64,000 nucleotides of DNA, from assembly GCF_000622085.1 (NCBI RefSeq), contig NZ_JHWL01000006.1:108902-172901 (forward strand), written 5' to 3'. The notes below the pieces were generated by a model. That model did no database searches. It had not been told where the DNA came from and saw nothing but the letters and a program-made list of their open reading frames with translations. Positions 1 to 8,629 of the stretch are shown one piece after another; position 1 is the first letter of the stretch, and the number at the start of each line of letters is the position of its first letter. This stretch comes from Butyrivibrio proteoclasticus P6B7. GTDB taxonomy: Bacteria > Bacillota > Clostridia > Lachnospirales > Lachnospiraceae. A program made the translations under genes and the position numbers.

Positions 1-71
1 GAACGACGAATATGTAGATATACTGTAATAGCCCTAGTCCGTGTGTGAGTACTTACATTAATACAACAAAA

Positions 72-102
72 GAGCCTGAGAAGAATTCATCCTCTCAGGC
101 TC
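72..102 (-). terminator. Intrinsic terminator after the DUF4317 gene
   Basis: A perfect inverted repeat GAGCCTGAGA...TCTCAGGCTC, followed on the minus strand by TTTTGTTG. It lies about 50 bp past the stop codon of the minus-strand gene that ends at 151. Confidence 0.85.
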
Positions 103-150
103 ATATTATTCATTCAATTTCTAATATTTTTTTCTTTTTCATAGCTCTTT

Positions 151-1287
151 TTACTTATTCATAAATGTTCTTACATTGATGCCGTTTACTTCGATGTGAT
201 CGTCTACTGCGATTACGAGGCACTGGCGACCATCAACGATACGGGACTCAACAAGATCTGTTCTGTCTGGCTTAACCTTGATCACAACATCAGGAGTCTC
301 GATGTCGAATTTCTTGGTGTTGGCGATATTGCTGGCAAGAAGAGGATAATCCTCATTGCCTGCGCACTTGGTGTAGTTCTCATCAAAGTAGCCTAGTCTT
401 TCCTCTGATACTCCACTGTCCTGAAGAAGCTGCTTAACATCCTTCTTGGTAAGCTCAAGAGGCTCTGGATCGTCCTCATGGTCTTCTATCATGTCGTTAA
501 GGTTGTCGTGGATGTTCTTCATTATGTCGTAGTCTGCATCCTCTCCGATGGTATTCTGAACAACTGCATCGAAGATGTCCTTCTGCTCTGGAGCAGAAAT
601 TGGAGCATGACCACCAAACATAGCCTCAATAAATTCTGGCTGAAGATCATCTGGCTTCTTGGTGAAGTAGAGCATGTTGTGGATATCTGTATTGCGGTCG
701 ATGAAGGCAGGGAAAAGAAATCCCTTAACAGGGCCATCAACTACCCAATCCCTGAATCTCTCTTCAATGGCGTTCTTGGACTCGTTGTAGCCAAGACCTG
801 CCTTGGAAAGCTTAACAGGGCAAATGCTGCAAAGCATGAAGTCATATACATTATCTGATGAGTCTTCCATCTGGATACCATCGTTGGTAATGCTAGGAAT
901 GTCATAGACAGCGTGAACAAGAATAATATAGTAGTTCTCGCCATTAATGTAATTAGCTATGATCTTCTCGTAGAATTCGTCGATAAGCTCGTCATCTTCG
1001 AGCTTGGAATTCCTTAAGGTCAAAAGAAAGTCCTGAGTACCTCCTGGCTGTTCCTGGTCAAGAGGGAACTCAAGACTAATAAGATTCTTGCCAAATGTAC
1101 CTGCTAGTGTATGCTGGAAAATGTCCAGATATTTGAACATTTCCTCTTCTGGTAACTGTCCAAAGGCCTTCTTAAAAACAAGCCTTTTGTTCTTTTCATG
1201 ATCGACATAGCATCCGCAAATTCGATCAATGGTGCACCTGTCTGGTGTAAACTGCTTCTTGATTTCTAATGTCTCTGCCTTATTCAT
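151..1287 (-). CDS. DUF4317 family protein
   Basis: A 378-residue cytoplasmic protein with no signal peptide or membrane segment. The opening (a QFTPDRCTIDRICGCYVD-type motif, residues 12-29) is the typical start of DUF4317 proteins of Lachnospiraceae and Clostridia, whose function is unknown. The middle is acidic and the last 60 residues look beta-rich. It lies 9 bp downstream of the CheC/FliY-like gene, so the two are probably co-transcribed, and a terminator follows. An AAAGAGCT word directly abuts the stop codon. The family call is by sequence recognition; no activity can be inferred. Confidence 0.8.
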   Translation of the reverse strand: MNKAETLEIKKQFTPDRCTIDRICGCYVDHEKNKRLVFKKAFGQLPEEEMFKYLDIFQHTLAGTFGKNLISLEFPLDQEQPGGTQDFLLTLRNSKLEDDELIDEFYEKIIANYINGENYYIILVHAVYDIPSITNDGIQMEDSSDNVYDFMLCSICPVKLSKAGLGYNESKNAIEERFRDWVVDGPVKGFLFPAFIDRNTDIHNMLYFTKKPDDLQPEFIEAMFGGHAPISAPEQKDIFDAVVQNTIGEDADYDIMKNIHDNLNDMIEDHEDDPEPLELTKKDVKQLLQDSGVSEERLGYFDENYTKCAGNEDYPLLASNIANTKKFDIETPDVVIKVKPDRTDLVESRIVDGRQCLVIAVDDHIEVNGINVRTFMNK

Positions 1288-1296
1288 CTGTAAATA

Positions 1297-1902
1297 TCAT
1301 TTTCCTTTGTCCATAAATTTTTGGCACATGTCTACGGCAAACTGTACCGGATAGAGCTGTACCATTACGGAATCAATAAGATCTCCTATTGTCATCCTAA
1401 ATGCTATTTTAACAAATTTATCGTAAGTTGTATCAAACATTTTTTCAAAAACTTTGATACTTTCAACATCAATCTGATTAACTACAGGAGTACTGATATC
1501 TGTAGCAATTCCCAACATTGAAGATAAGGAAGTAGCTGATGTTCCCATCATCTGGTTCATGGCTTCAGAAGCTGCAGAAAGATGAAGTTCTGTGATCTCT
1601 CCAGTAGTATTTGTACCGTCACCACCCATCATGAGGTCAGTCATAACCTTGACATCATGCTCTTTAAGGACAAGGACGTTGTTACCCTCTAAGCCCTTTA
1701 CATAATGGATCTGTACAAAGATACAGGTCTTTTCATAATCATCAAGAGCCTCACTTCTCTTAATAAGTCTTACATTAGGAGTTGTGATATCTACTTTTCT
1801 GTTAACCATCATACTGAGAGTTGTAGCAGAATTGCCCATGCTAATATTAGCGATTTCACCGATAATATCTATCTGTTCCTGAGATAATACGAGATCTTCC
1901 AA
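1297..1902 (-). CDS. CheC/FliY-like chemotaxis phosphatase domain protein (stand-alone)
   Basis: About 200 residues with two copies of the CheC/FliY helix signature, each Asn/Ser/Met-rich with a conserved Glu: EIANISMGNSATTLS near the N-terminus and SEAMNQMMGTSATSL in the middle. CheC, CheX and FliY dephosphorylate CheY-P. The end (DSVMVQLYPVQFA) resembles the FliM/FliY middle domain, but the C-terminal FliN/SpoA domain that would dock FliY in the flagellar motor is missing. I place the start at a TTG preceded by GGAGGTG with 7-bp spacing. ATG codons at 1917 and 1944 are possible but have poor ribosome sites. No flagellar or chemotaxis genes are adjacent, so the partner is unknown. Confidence 0.7.
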   Translation of the reverse strand: MEDLVLSQEQIDIIGEIANISMGNSATTLSMMVNRKVDITTPNVRLIKRSEALDDYEKTCIFVQIHYVKGLEGNNVLVLKEHDVKVMTDLMMGGDGTNTTGEITELHLSAASEAMNQMMGTSATSLSSMLGIATDISTPVVNQIDVESIKVFEKMFDTTYDKFVKIAFRMTIGDLIDSVMVQLYPVQFAVDMCQKFMDKGK

Positions 1903-2100
1903 GGTCAGCACCTCCATAATTATTGATAAAAACCCTAATAACATTGTAGTTTATCCGAAAGTCTTTTGTAAAGAAAATTCACGGTATATTAAAAAAGCTT
2001 TATTCTTTTTTTAGAATATTTCCATTGTGAACAAACTCAATCACAAACAATCTCAATTCGATCATTTTCATTATTATAATGTGAAATATTTGATGTTTTT

Positions 2101-2196
2101 TGATTGTTTTATCACCTTTTGTGATTAATTTATAAAATTTCTATTGATTATTCGTGATTATTTATGATTGATTTTGATTGCATATAGTGATATTAT
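2101..2196 (+). promoter_or_regulatory. fru operon promoter with phased TGATT operator repeats
   Basis: Four TGATT elements start at 2145, 2155, 2165 and 2175, exactly 10 bp apart, with two further TGATT elements at 2101 and 2122. A -35 (TTGATT, 2168-2173) and -10 (TATTAT, 2191-2196) with a 17-bp spacer overlap the array. Helically phased direct repeats suit a DeoR-family repressor, and the first gene of the unit encodes one. Auto-repression is therefore the likely role (inference). Confidence 0.7.
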
Positions 2197-2251
2197 TCTT
2201 TTAACAAAAGTTCAACGTGTATATCTTCTTTTACACTGTTAAGGAGCTAAG

Positions 2252-3001
2252 ATGCTTACTCAGGAACGTCGAGATCTAATAGTTTCACTTATAAATGAAA
2301 GAAATGTTGTTACAGTAGCTGAGCTTATGGAGGAGTTCAATGCTTCTGCTGCCACTATTCGTCGTGATCTGTCAGTTCTTAATGACGAAAGAAAAATCAT
2401 CAAGGTATTCGGCGGCGCAACTTCCATTAGTTCCAGCGATGTCAATACAACTGAGCCATCTGTTTTAGCCAAGTCATCTCTTAACATGGCTGAAAAGGAT
2501 GCCATCAGTAAATACGCAGCTGCTCTTATTAATGATGATGATTTTGTGTATATCGATTCCGGTACTACTACCCTTGAGATGATCAAGTATATCGACAACA
2601 CAAAGGCCAAATACATCACCAACGGAATCGTACATGCCAAGAGACTCCTTGAAAAGGGCCTTAGCACTATGATCATCGGTGGTAGATGCAAGCCAACTAC
2701 AGAAGCCATCATCGGTCCAGACTGTATTGAAGGAATCAGCAAATATCACTTTACCAAGGCCTTCATGGGTACCAACGGAATTTCCCTCCAGGCTGGTTTT
2801 ACCACTCCTGATGTGGATGAAGCCCTTGTAAAGGCAGAGGCTGTAAAGCACGCATACATCTCTTACATTCTTGCAGACCACACTAAGTTTGGGTTAGTCA
2901 GCTCAGTAACTTTTGCAGAGATCTCCAGCTGCTGCATCATAACTGATAAAGAAGTAAGTAAGAACTATAGTAACAAGACAATCATCAAGGTTGTCCAATA
3001 A
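2252..3001 (+). CDS. fruR: DeoR-family transcriptional repressor of the fructose operon
   Basis: A 249-residue DeoR-family regulator. Residues 1-57 form the helix-turn-helix, with the family motif around SAATIRRDLSVL. Residues about 75-235 are the sugar-phosphate sensing DeoR C-terminal domain. It is preceded by AAGGAG and heads fruR-fruK-fruA-ptsH-ptsI, with 17 bp to fruK. FruR proteins usually repress the operon until fructose 1-phosphate accumulates. The phased TGATT repeats upstream are its probable operator. The name rests on gene context together with domain type. Confidence 0.88.
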   Translation: MLTQERRDLIVSLINERNVVTVAELMEEFNASAATIRRDLSVLNDERKIIKVFGGATSISSSDVNTTEPSVLAKSSLNMAEKDAISKYAAALINDDDFVYIDSGTTTLEMIKYIDNTKAKYITNGIVHAKRLLEKGLSTMIIGGRCKPTTEAIIGPDCIEGISKYHFTKAFMGTNGISLQAGFTTPDVDEALVKAEAVKHAYISYILADHTKFGLVSSVTFAEISSCCIITDKEVSKNYSNKTIIKVVQ

Positions 3002-3018
3002 TTTTAGGGAGGTAATAC

Positions 3019-3924
3019 ATGATCTACACAGTAACCTTTAATCCTGCTATCGATTATGTAGTTCGCATGAGCGAAGAACTTCTTCCTGGTATGACCAACC
3101 GCTCAGATTCAGAGGAATGCTACTTTGGTGGAAAGGGTATCAACGTTTCTACCATACTTAAGAATTTAGGACTTGATAATACAGCTCTTGGATTTATCGC
3201 TGGTTTTACAGGAACAGCAATCAAAGAAAGCGTTAACAAGAAAGGCATTAAGGCCGATTTCATCGAGCTTGATTCAGGAATGTCCCGAATCAACGTTAAG
3301 ATAAAGGGTCAGGCAGAGACCGAGATCAATGCCCAGGGCCCTGCAATTTCCAAAGAGGCTCAGGATAAGCTCTTTTCACAGCTCGACCAGTTAGTAGATG
3401 GCGACATTCTCATCCTTGCAGGAAGTATTCCTAATTCTCTTCCAAGTGATGTTTACGAGAGGATCATCGCCAAAGTCAACGACAGAAAGATCGAAGTTGT
3501 TGTGGATGCAACCAAGGACCTTTTAAAGAACGTTCTTAAATATCATCCATTCCTTATAAAGCCTAATAACCACGAGCTTGGCGAAATGTTTGGCACTGTC
3601 CTTAAGACAGATGAAGAGATTGAACTTCATGCCAAGAAGCTCCAGGAAATGGGTGCAAGAAACGTACTGATCTCCATGGCTGGTGATGGTGCAATGCTCA
3701 TTACAGAAGATGGAGAGCGCTTCAGAGTTGGCGTTCCAAAGGGAAAGGTTAAGAACTCTGTTGGCGCAGGTGATTCAATGGTAGCAGGTTTCATTGCCGG
3801 ATACCTCAAGAATCACAGCTATGAAGAGGCTCTTAAGATGGGCACAGCCGCAGGTAGTGCTACAGCCTTTTCAGATGACCTTGCCACAGGCGAGGCAATA
3901 ATCGAACTTTATAAAAATCTGTAA
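3019..3924 (+). CDS. fruK: 1-phosphofructokinase
   Basis: A 301-residue PfkB-family kinase that phosphorylates fructose 1-phosphate, the product of the fructose PTS, to fructose 1,6-bisphosphate with ATP. The N-terminal substrate motif GGKGINVS is at residues 37-44, and the C-terminal GAGDSMVAG motif carries the catalytic base Asp252. Length and ends match FruK of Firmicutes. The ribosome site is GGGAGG. Its place between the DeoR regulator and the fructose permease separates it from the related tagatose-6-phosphate kinases. Confidence 0.93.
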   Translation: MIYTVTFNPAIDYVVRMSEELLPGMTNRSDSEECYFGGKGINVSTILKNLGLDNTALGFIAGFTGTAIKESVNKKGIKADFIELDSGMSRINVKIKGQAETEINAQGPAISKEAQDKLFSQLDQLVDGDILILAGSIPNSLPSDVYERIIAKVNDRKIEVVVDATKDLLKNVLKYHPFLIKPNNHELGEMFGTVLKTDEEIELHAKKLQEMGARNVLISMAGDGAMLITEDGERFRVGVPKGKVKNSVGAGDSMVAGFIAGYLKNHSYEEALKMGTAAGSATAFSDDLATGEAIIELYKNL

Positions 3925-3984
3925 AGAAGGATTTTTTAAAGTATATATAGGGGTAATCTCACGCGAATACGTAAAGGAGGGTTT

Positions 3985-6042
3985 ATGAAAATCACAGATT
4001 TACTCAAAAAAGACGGCATCAATCTTGATGTAAAGGCTTCTAATCAGGAAGAGGCCATTGATGCACTTATCAGTCTTCATGAAAAGGTAGGCAACCTTTC
4101 AGATGTTGCCAAGTTTAAAGAGGCAATCCTCGCAAGAGAGGAAAAGGGCTCTACAGCCATTGGAATGGGTATCGCAGTTCCACACGGTAAGTCAGATGCA
4201 GTTAAGACTGCCGGCGTAACAGCAATCACTATTCCATCAGGAATCGATTACAAGGCTCTCGATGGCAACCCAAGTAATCTTTTCTTCATGATCGCAGCTC
4301 CTAACACAGAGGCTGACACACACCTTGAAGTTCTTTCAAAGCTTATGACACTTCTTATGGATCCTAACTTCTCTAAGAAGCTCGTAAATGCTAAGACTGC
4401 AGATGAATTCCTTGCCATCATCGATGAGAAGGAAGCAGAAAAAGATAAGGAGAATGCAGCAAAGGCAGCTCCTGCAGCTAAGAAGGTATCCAAGATCGTT
4501 GGTGTTACAGCATGTCCTACAGGTATTGCTCACACATTCATGGCAGCTGAAGCTCTTGAGCTTAAGGCTAAAGACCTTGGAATTGACATCAAGGTTGAGA
4601 AGGACGGTTCTGGCGGAGCTAAGGACGTTCTCACAGACAGCGATATCGCTGATGCAGATGTTGTTATCGTAGCTTGTGATAAGAACATCGACATGGGAAG
4701 ATTTGATGGCAAGAAGGTCATCATCACTTCTACTAAGGAAGCTATCCACACTCCTGAGGAGCTTCTTAACAGAGCAACCTCTGGAAACGTTGATGTATAT
4801 CACTTTACAGGAACTAAGACAGCTTCTGTTTCTACAAGTAATGAGACACTTGGAAGAAAATTCTACAAGCACCTTATGAATGGTGTATCACACATGCTTC
4901 CATTCGTTATCGGTGGTGGTATTTTAGTAGCAATTGCATTCCTTATTGATACAATTGCCGGCTTCGGCACATCCGGTGGTGGAAACTTTGGTCAGATGCT
5001 TCCTCTTTCAGCATTCCTTAAGAGTGCCGGCGGAACAGCTATGGGACTTATGGTTCCTGTACTTGCTGGATACATTGCTTACTCAATCGCTGACAGACCT
5101 GGTCTTGCAGTTGGTTTCGTAGGTGGTTTGTTTGCAGCAAATGGTAACCCTGCACTTATGGGTGCTACTGGTCCTAACTTCCCATGGGTTAACGCTCTCC
5201 TTGGACTTGAGGACGCTGCTCCACTTGATGGTTTCAATTCATTTATTGGTAACTTCGCATTTACTAATAACGGTGCAACAGTTTCAGGTTTCCTTGGTGG
5301 TATCGCAGCTGGTTTCCTTGCTGGTGGTATTATCATTTGCCTCCGCAAACTTACAGCAGGATTCCCTAAGTCACTTGAAGGAATTAAGCCAGTACTTATT
5401 TATCCACTTTGCGGAATATTCATCATCAGCGTACTTATGAGCTTTATCCTTAATCCTGTCATTGCTCTTATCAATGTAGGACTTAGCACAATGCTTACAT
5501 CACTTCAGGCAGCCGGACTTATCGCACTTCTTGGTCTTATCCTTGGTGCTATGATGGCCATCGATATGGGTGGTCCTATCAACAAGGCAGCTTACGTATT
5601 CGGTACAGGTATGTTGGCTCAGGCAGCTCTTGACCCTAGTCTTGGAACTGCAGCTTACATTTCAATGGCTTCTATCATGGTTGGTGGAATGGTTCCTCCA
5701 GTTGGTATTGCAATTGCTTGTAAGCTCTTCCCTAACAAGTTCACAGAGTCTGAGAGAGAGACATGGATCACTAACATCGTAATGGGAAGCTCATTCATTA
5801 CAGAGGGTGCTATCCCATTTGCAGCAGCTGACCCAGGACATGTAATCCCATGTACACTTGTTGGATCAGGTGTGGCTGGTCTTCTTTCAGCTATCTTTGG
5901 ATGCACACTTATGGCTCCTCACGGTGGAGTATTCGTATTCGCAACCGTTGGCAAGTGGCCACTTTACATCCTTGCATGGCTTGTAGGATCAATTATCACT
6001 GCTGTTATGCTTGGCTTAATCAAAAAGCCAGTTAACAAATAA
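3985..6042 (+). CDS. fruA: PTS fructose transporter subunit IIABC
   Basis: A 685-residue fused permease in the order EIIA-EIIB-EIIC. EIIA (about 1-150) has its phosphorylation His67 in AVPHGKS. An Ala/Lys-rich linker follows. EIIB (about 165-270) has its phosphocysteine Cys177 in TACPTGIAHTF. EIIC (about 290-685) consists of multiple membrane helices rich in Gly. It imports fructose and releases fructose 1-phosphate, which matches the neighbouring fruK. The start has a strong AAAGGAGGG site. The 60-bp gap from fruK shows no clear terminator. Confidence 0.95.
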   Translation: MKITDLLKKDGINLDVKASNQEEAIDALISLHEKVGNLSDVAKFKEAILAREEKGSTAIGMGIAVPHGKSDAVKTAGVTAITIPSGIDYKALDGNPSNLFFMIAAPNTEADTHLEVLSKLMTLLMDPNFSKKLVNAKTADEFLAIIDEKEAEKDKENAAKAAPAAKKVSKIVGVTACPTGIAHTFMAAEALELKAKDLGIDIKVEKDGSGGAKDVLTDSDIADADVVIVACDKNIDMGRFDGKKVIITSTKEAIHTPEELLNRATSGNVDVYHFTGTKTASVSTSNETLGRKFYKHLMNGVSHMLPFVIGGGILVAIAFLIDTIAGFGTSGGGNFGQMLPLSAFLKSAGGTAMGLMVPVLAGYIAYSIADRPGLAVGFVGGLFAANGNPALMGATGPNFPWVNALLGLEDAAPLDGFNSFIGNFAFTNNGATVSGFLGGIAAGFLAGGIIICLRKLTAGFPKSLEGIKPVLIYPLCGIFIISVLMSFILNPVIALINVGLSTMLTSLQAAGLIALLGLILGAMMAIDMGGPINKAAYVFGTGMLAQAALDPSLGTAAYISMASIMVGGMVPPVGIAIACKLFPNKFTESERETWITNIVMGSSFITEGAIPFAAADPGHVIPCTLVGSGVAGLLSAIFGCTLMAPHGGVFVFATVGKWPLYILAWLVGSIITAVMLGLIKKPVNK

Positions 6043-6056
6043 ATAATGTAACTGTT

Positions 6057-6083
6057 CCCAGGGGGCATTCTGTGCTCCCTGGG
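6057..6083 (+). other. Intercistronic stem-loop between fruA and ptsH
   Basis: CCCAGGGgGCA...TGCtCCCTGGG folds into a GC-rich hairpin without a clean T-run. It lies in the 76-bp gap before ptsH. It may act as a partial terminator or an mRNA-processing or stabilising site, letting ptsH-ptsI be set at a different level from fruA. Confidence 0.55.
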
Positions 6084-6118
6084 TAAATTGGTTAAAAGAA
6101 AGAAATGAGGTTTTTAAA

Positions 6119-6382
6119 ATGGTATCACAGGTAGTAAAAGTAACAAATGAACAGGGAATGCACATGCGTCCAGCTAGTCTTTTCTCACAGACAGTAACTC
6201 CTTTCACAAGCGATGTTAAGGTTGTATTCAATGGCACAAGCTATGATGCAAAGAGCGTTATGATGCTTATGAGCGCATGCATCAAATGTGGTGCAGAGAT
6301 TGAGATCGTATGCGATGGTCCTGACGAGCAGGATGCACTTAAGAAAGCAGTAGAGCTTGTAGAAGCAGGTCTTGGTGACTGA
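6119..6382 (+). CDS. ptsH: Phosphocarrier protein HPr
   Basis: An 87-residue HPr with the phospho-accepting His15 (GMHMRPAS) and the regulatory Ser46 (AKSVMMLM). Ser46 is the target of HPr kinase/phosphorylase in Firmicutes, so this copy can serve catabolite control as well as phosphotransfer. It takes phosphate from enzyme I, encoded 26 bp downstream, and passes it to EIIA domains such as that of FruA. Both general PTS genes therefore sit inside the fructose operon, and no other ptsH is seen in the window. Confidence 0.95.
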   Translation: MVSQVVKVTNEQGMHMRPASLFSQTVTPFTSDVKVVFNGTSYDAKSVMMLMSACIKCGAEIEIVCDGPDEQDALKKAVELVEAGLGD

Positions 6383-6408
6383 TAGTCACTTTTGGTATAG
6401 GAGGATTT

Positions 6409-8115
6409 ATGCATAAAGGAATTGCCGCATCACGTGGAATTGGAATTGGTAGCATCTGCGTCATAGTTGAACATGAACTTACATATGACGCTAAAAAGAT
6501 TGAAGATGTAGAAAGCGAAACAAAGCGCTTTCAGGATGCTGTTGAAGAGTTCAAAAAAGAGACAGCAGAAATGGCTGAAGATATCAGAAAGAGAATTGGT
6601 CCTAAGGAAGCAGAAATCCTAGAGGGCCATCTTGTAATGATGTCAGATCCTACCATGGCCGGTGAAATGGAAAAGATGATCGCAGCAGGCCAGTGTGCAG
6701 AATCAGCTGTATCAGCGGTTTGTGATATGTTTATAGGAATGTTTTCCAAGATGGATGACGATATGATGCGTCAGAGAGCTTCCGATATAAGCGATATCAA
6801 GACAAGCCTTCTTAAGCTCCTTCTTGGAATCAAAGATATCGATATTAGTAAGGTTGCTCCAGGAACTATCCTGGTGGCAAAAGACCTTACACCTTCAATG
6901 ACATCACAGATCAATAAGGACAATGTTGCAGGTATCATTACAGAGGTTGGTGGTAAGACATCCCACTCTGCTATCCTTGCAAGAGCCCTTGAGATCCCTG
7001 CTGTTCTCTCCGTTCCAGATATCACTACTTTAGTAGAGGACAAGAACACAGCTATCGTTGATGGTACTGAAGGTATAGTTTACATCAATCCAGACGGAGA
7101 TGTTCTTTCACAGTACATAAGAAAAAGAGAAGAATTCATTAAGAAACAGTCCGAGCTTAAGAGCTTTGTTGGTGTTCCTACCAAGACTTCCGATGGAGAT
7201 AGCGTTGAGCTTTTCTGCAACATCGGTACACCTAAGGACGCCAAGAAGGCCATTGAATGTGACGGTGAAGGAATAGGTCTTTTCCGTTCAGAATTCCTGT
7301 TCATGGACAACACTCACATGCCTACAGAGGATGAGCAGTTTAACGCCTATAAAGAGGCAGCCGTGACCATGGGCGGAAAGCCAGTAATCATCAGAACTCT
7401 TGATATTGGTGGCGACAAGGATATCCCATACCTTGGCATGAAGAAAGAAGAAAATCCTTTCCTTGGCTACAGAGCTGTTAGATACTGCCTTGGTAACAAG
7501 GACAGCTATGTTATCCAGCTTCGCGCAATCATGCGTGCCAGCGCCTTTGGAAAGATTAAAATAATGATTCCTCTGGTAACATGTTTAGAGGAGCTTAGAG
7601 CTGTAAAAGAGCTCGTAAATGAGATTAAGAAGGACTTCGATGCAAACGGCATTGATTATGACAAGAACATCGAAGTTGGCTGTATGATTGAAACACCATC
7701 AGCCTCTCTCATAGCTGATATTCTCGCCAAAGAGGCCGACTTCTTCTCAATTGGTACTAACGATCTTACTCAGTACACAATGAGTGTAGATAGAGGAAAT
7801 GCTGATGTAGCATATCTGTATTCCACATATCAGCCATCTGTTCTCAGATCAATAAAGCACATTATTGAGAGCGGAAGAAATGCTGGTATCCCAGTTGGAA
7901 TGTGTGGAGAAGCTGCTGCAGATCCACTTATGATTCCTCTTCTCATCTCCTTTGGACTTACAGAGTTTAGTGTTAACCCAGTCCTGGTACTGACAGCACG
8001 TTGTATCATATCCAAATGGAGCAAATCTGAGGCCGATTCTCTTACTGAAAAGGTAATGGCAATGGCCACAGAGTCAGAAGTAGTAAAAGCCCTAAAAGAG
8101 GCTGCTAAAGAGTAA
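6409..8115 (+). CDS. ptsI: Phosphoenolpyruvate-protein phosphotransferase (enzyme I)
   Basis: A 568-residue enzyme I, which autophosphorylates from PEP and phosphorylates HPr. The order is an N-terminal HPr-binding/phosphohistidine part with active His186 (GGKTSHSAILARAL), then the TIM-barrel PEP-binding domain with the GTNDLTQYT motif and a conserved Cys499 (GMCGEAAADP). Its length is normal for the family. The ribosome site is AGGAGG. It is the last gene of the fru unit and a strong terminator follows 15 bp after the stop. Confidence 0.95.
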   Translation: MHKGIAASRGIGIGSICVIVEHELTYDAKKIEDVESETKRFQDAVEEFKKETAEMAEDIRKRIGPKEAEILEGHLVMMSDPTMAGEMEKMIAAGQCAESAVSAVCDMFIGMFSKMDDDMMRQRASDISDIKTSLLKLLLGIKDIDISKVAPGTILVAKDLTPSMTSQINKDNVAGIITEVGGKTSHSAILARALEIPAVLSVPDITTLVEDKNTAIVDGTEGIVYINPDGDVLSQYIRKREEFIKKQSELKSFVGVPTKTSDGDSVELFCNIGTPKDAKKAIECDGEGIGLFRSEFLFMDNTHMPTEDEQFNAYKEAAVTMGGKPVIIRTLDIGGDKDIPYLGMKKEENPFLGYRAVRYCLGNKDSYVIQLRAIMRASAFGKIKIMIPLVTCLEELRAVKELVNEIKKDFDANGIDYDKNIEVGCMIETPSASLIADILAKEADFFSIGTNDLTQYTMSVDRGNADVAYLYSTYQPSVLRSIKHIIESGRNAGIPVGMCGEAAADPLMIPLLISFGLTEFSVNPVLVLTARCIISKWSKSEADSLTEKVMAMATESEVVKALKEAAKE

Positions 8116-8130
8116 TAATGCATATTGTAT

Positions 8131-8160
8131 AAAGCCTACAGTGTAAAAACTGTAGGCTTT
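8131..8160 (+). terminator. Intrinsic terminator of the fru-pts operon
   Basis: AAAGCCTACAG, a short A-rich loop, then CTGTAGGCTTT running into TTTATT. It closes the five-gene plus-strand unit. Confidence 0.9.
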
Positions 8161-8224
8161 TATTAATTATGTGAATTGTAACAATTGGTCACAGATTTTT
8201 CACACTTATTTGGGCACTTTTCCG

Positions 8225-8253
8225 TTGAATCTTTATTGAAAATCGGATATCAT
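8225..8253 (+). promoter_or_regulatory. Promoter of the 52-residue protein gene
   Basis: A -35 TTGAAT (8225-8230) and a -10 TATCAT (8248-8253) separated by 17 bp, about 35 bp upstream of the start codon at 8289. Confidence 0.6.
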
Positions 8254-8288
8254 TTAGATTGCTACGTAATATACGGGAGGTAAACGTT

Positions 8289-8447
8289 ATGGGCGAATGG
8301 AAACAGGCCTTTGATAGGATTATGGACCAATTATATAATCATCCTGATGAGATGCGTGCTAGACTTCTTAAGAAGTATGACTATACAAACATTCAGAAAG
8401 AGGAACAGCCTCAGACAGCAATAGAGATGCTTAGAAGCATGCATTGA
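8289..8447 (+). CDS. Small protein of unknown function (52 aa)
   Basis: A single-gene unit with its own promoter and terminator. The start is the ATG preceded by GGGAGG with suitable spacing; an in-frame ATG at 8262 lies close to the expected transcript start and lacks a ribosome site. The product is hydrophilic, starts MGEWKQAFDRIM and ends MLRSMH, is probably helical, and has no Cys pair or membrane segment. I do not recognise the family. Dedicated signals on both sides argue that it is expressed. Confidence 0.65.
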   Translation: MGEWKQAFDRIMDQLYNHPDEMRARLLKKYDYTNIQKEEQPQTAIEMLRSMH

Positions 8448-8470
8448 TCGGCTTAATATGATTAGACTAT

Positions 8471-8496
8471 CGGAACTATGATGATTCATGGTTCCG
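8471..8496 (+). terminator. Intrinsic terminator of the small gene
   Basis: CGGAAC...GTTCCG hairpin followed by TTTTATTTTG on the plus strand, 23 bp after the stop codon at 8447. Confidence 0.85.
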
Positions 8497-8567
8497 TTTT
8501 ATTTTGTCCAGATTTATGGATACAATAACTACCAAAGATATTGTTATATGCCAGAAGACAAAAAGAA

Positions 8568-8603
8568 AGAGCTAAGAAAATGAATACTCATCTTCTTAGC
8601 TCT
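8568..8603 (-). terminator. Intrinsic terminator of the zinc-ribbon membrane protein gene
   Basis: AGAGCTAAGAA...TTCTTAGCTCT forms an 11-bp stem, followed on the minus strand by TTCTTTTTG. It faces the plus-strand terminator at 8471, so the two units converge here. Confidence 0.85.
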
Positions 8604-8629
8604 ACTTAGCTTATAGAATCAAATATCTA

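Noticed and set aside
196..858. Plus-strand frames opposite the DUF4317 gene
   Set aside because: They are shadows of a well-supported minus-strand gene; no ribosome sites or domains.
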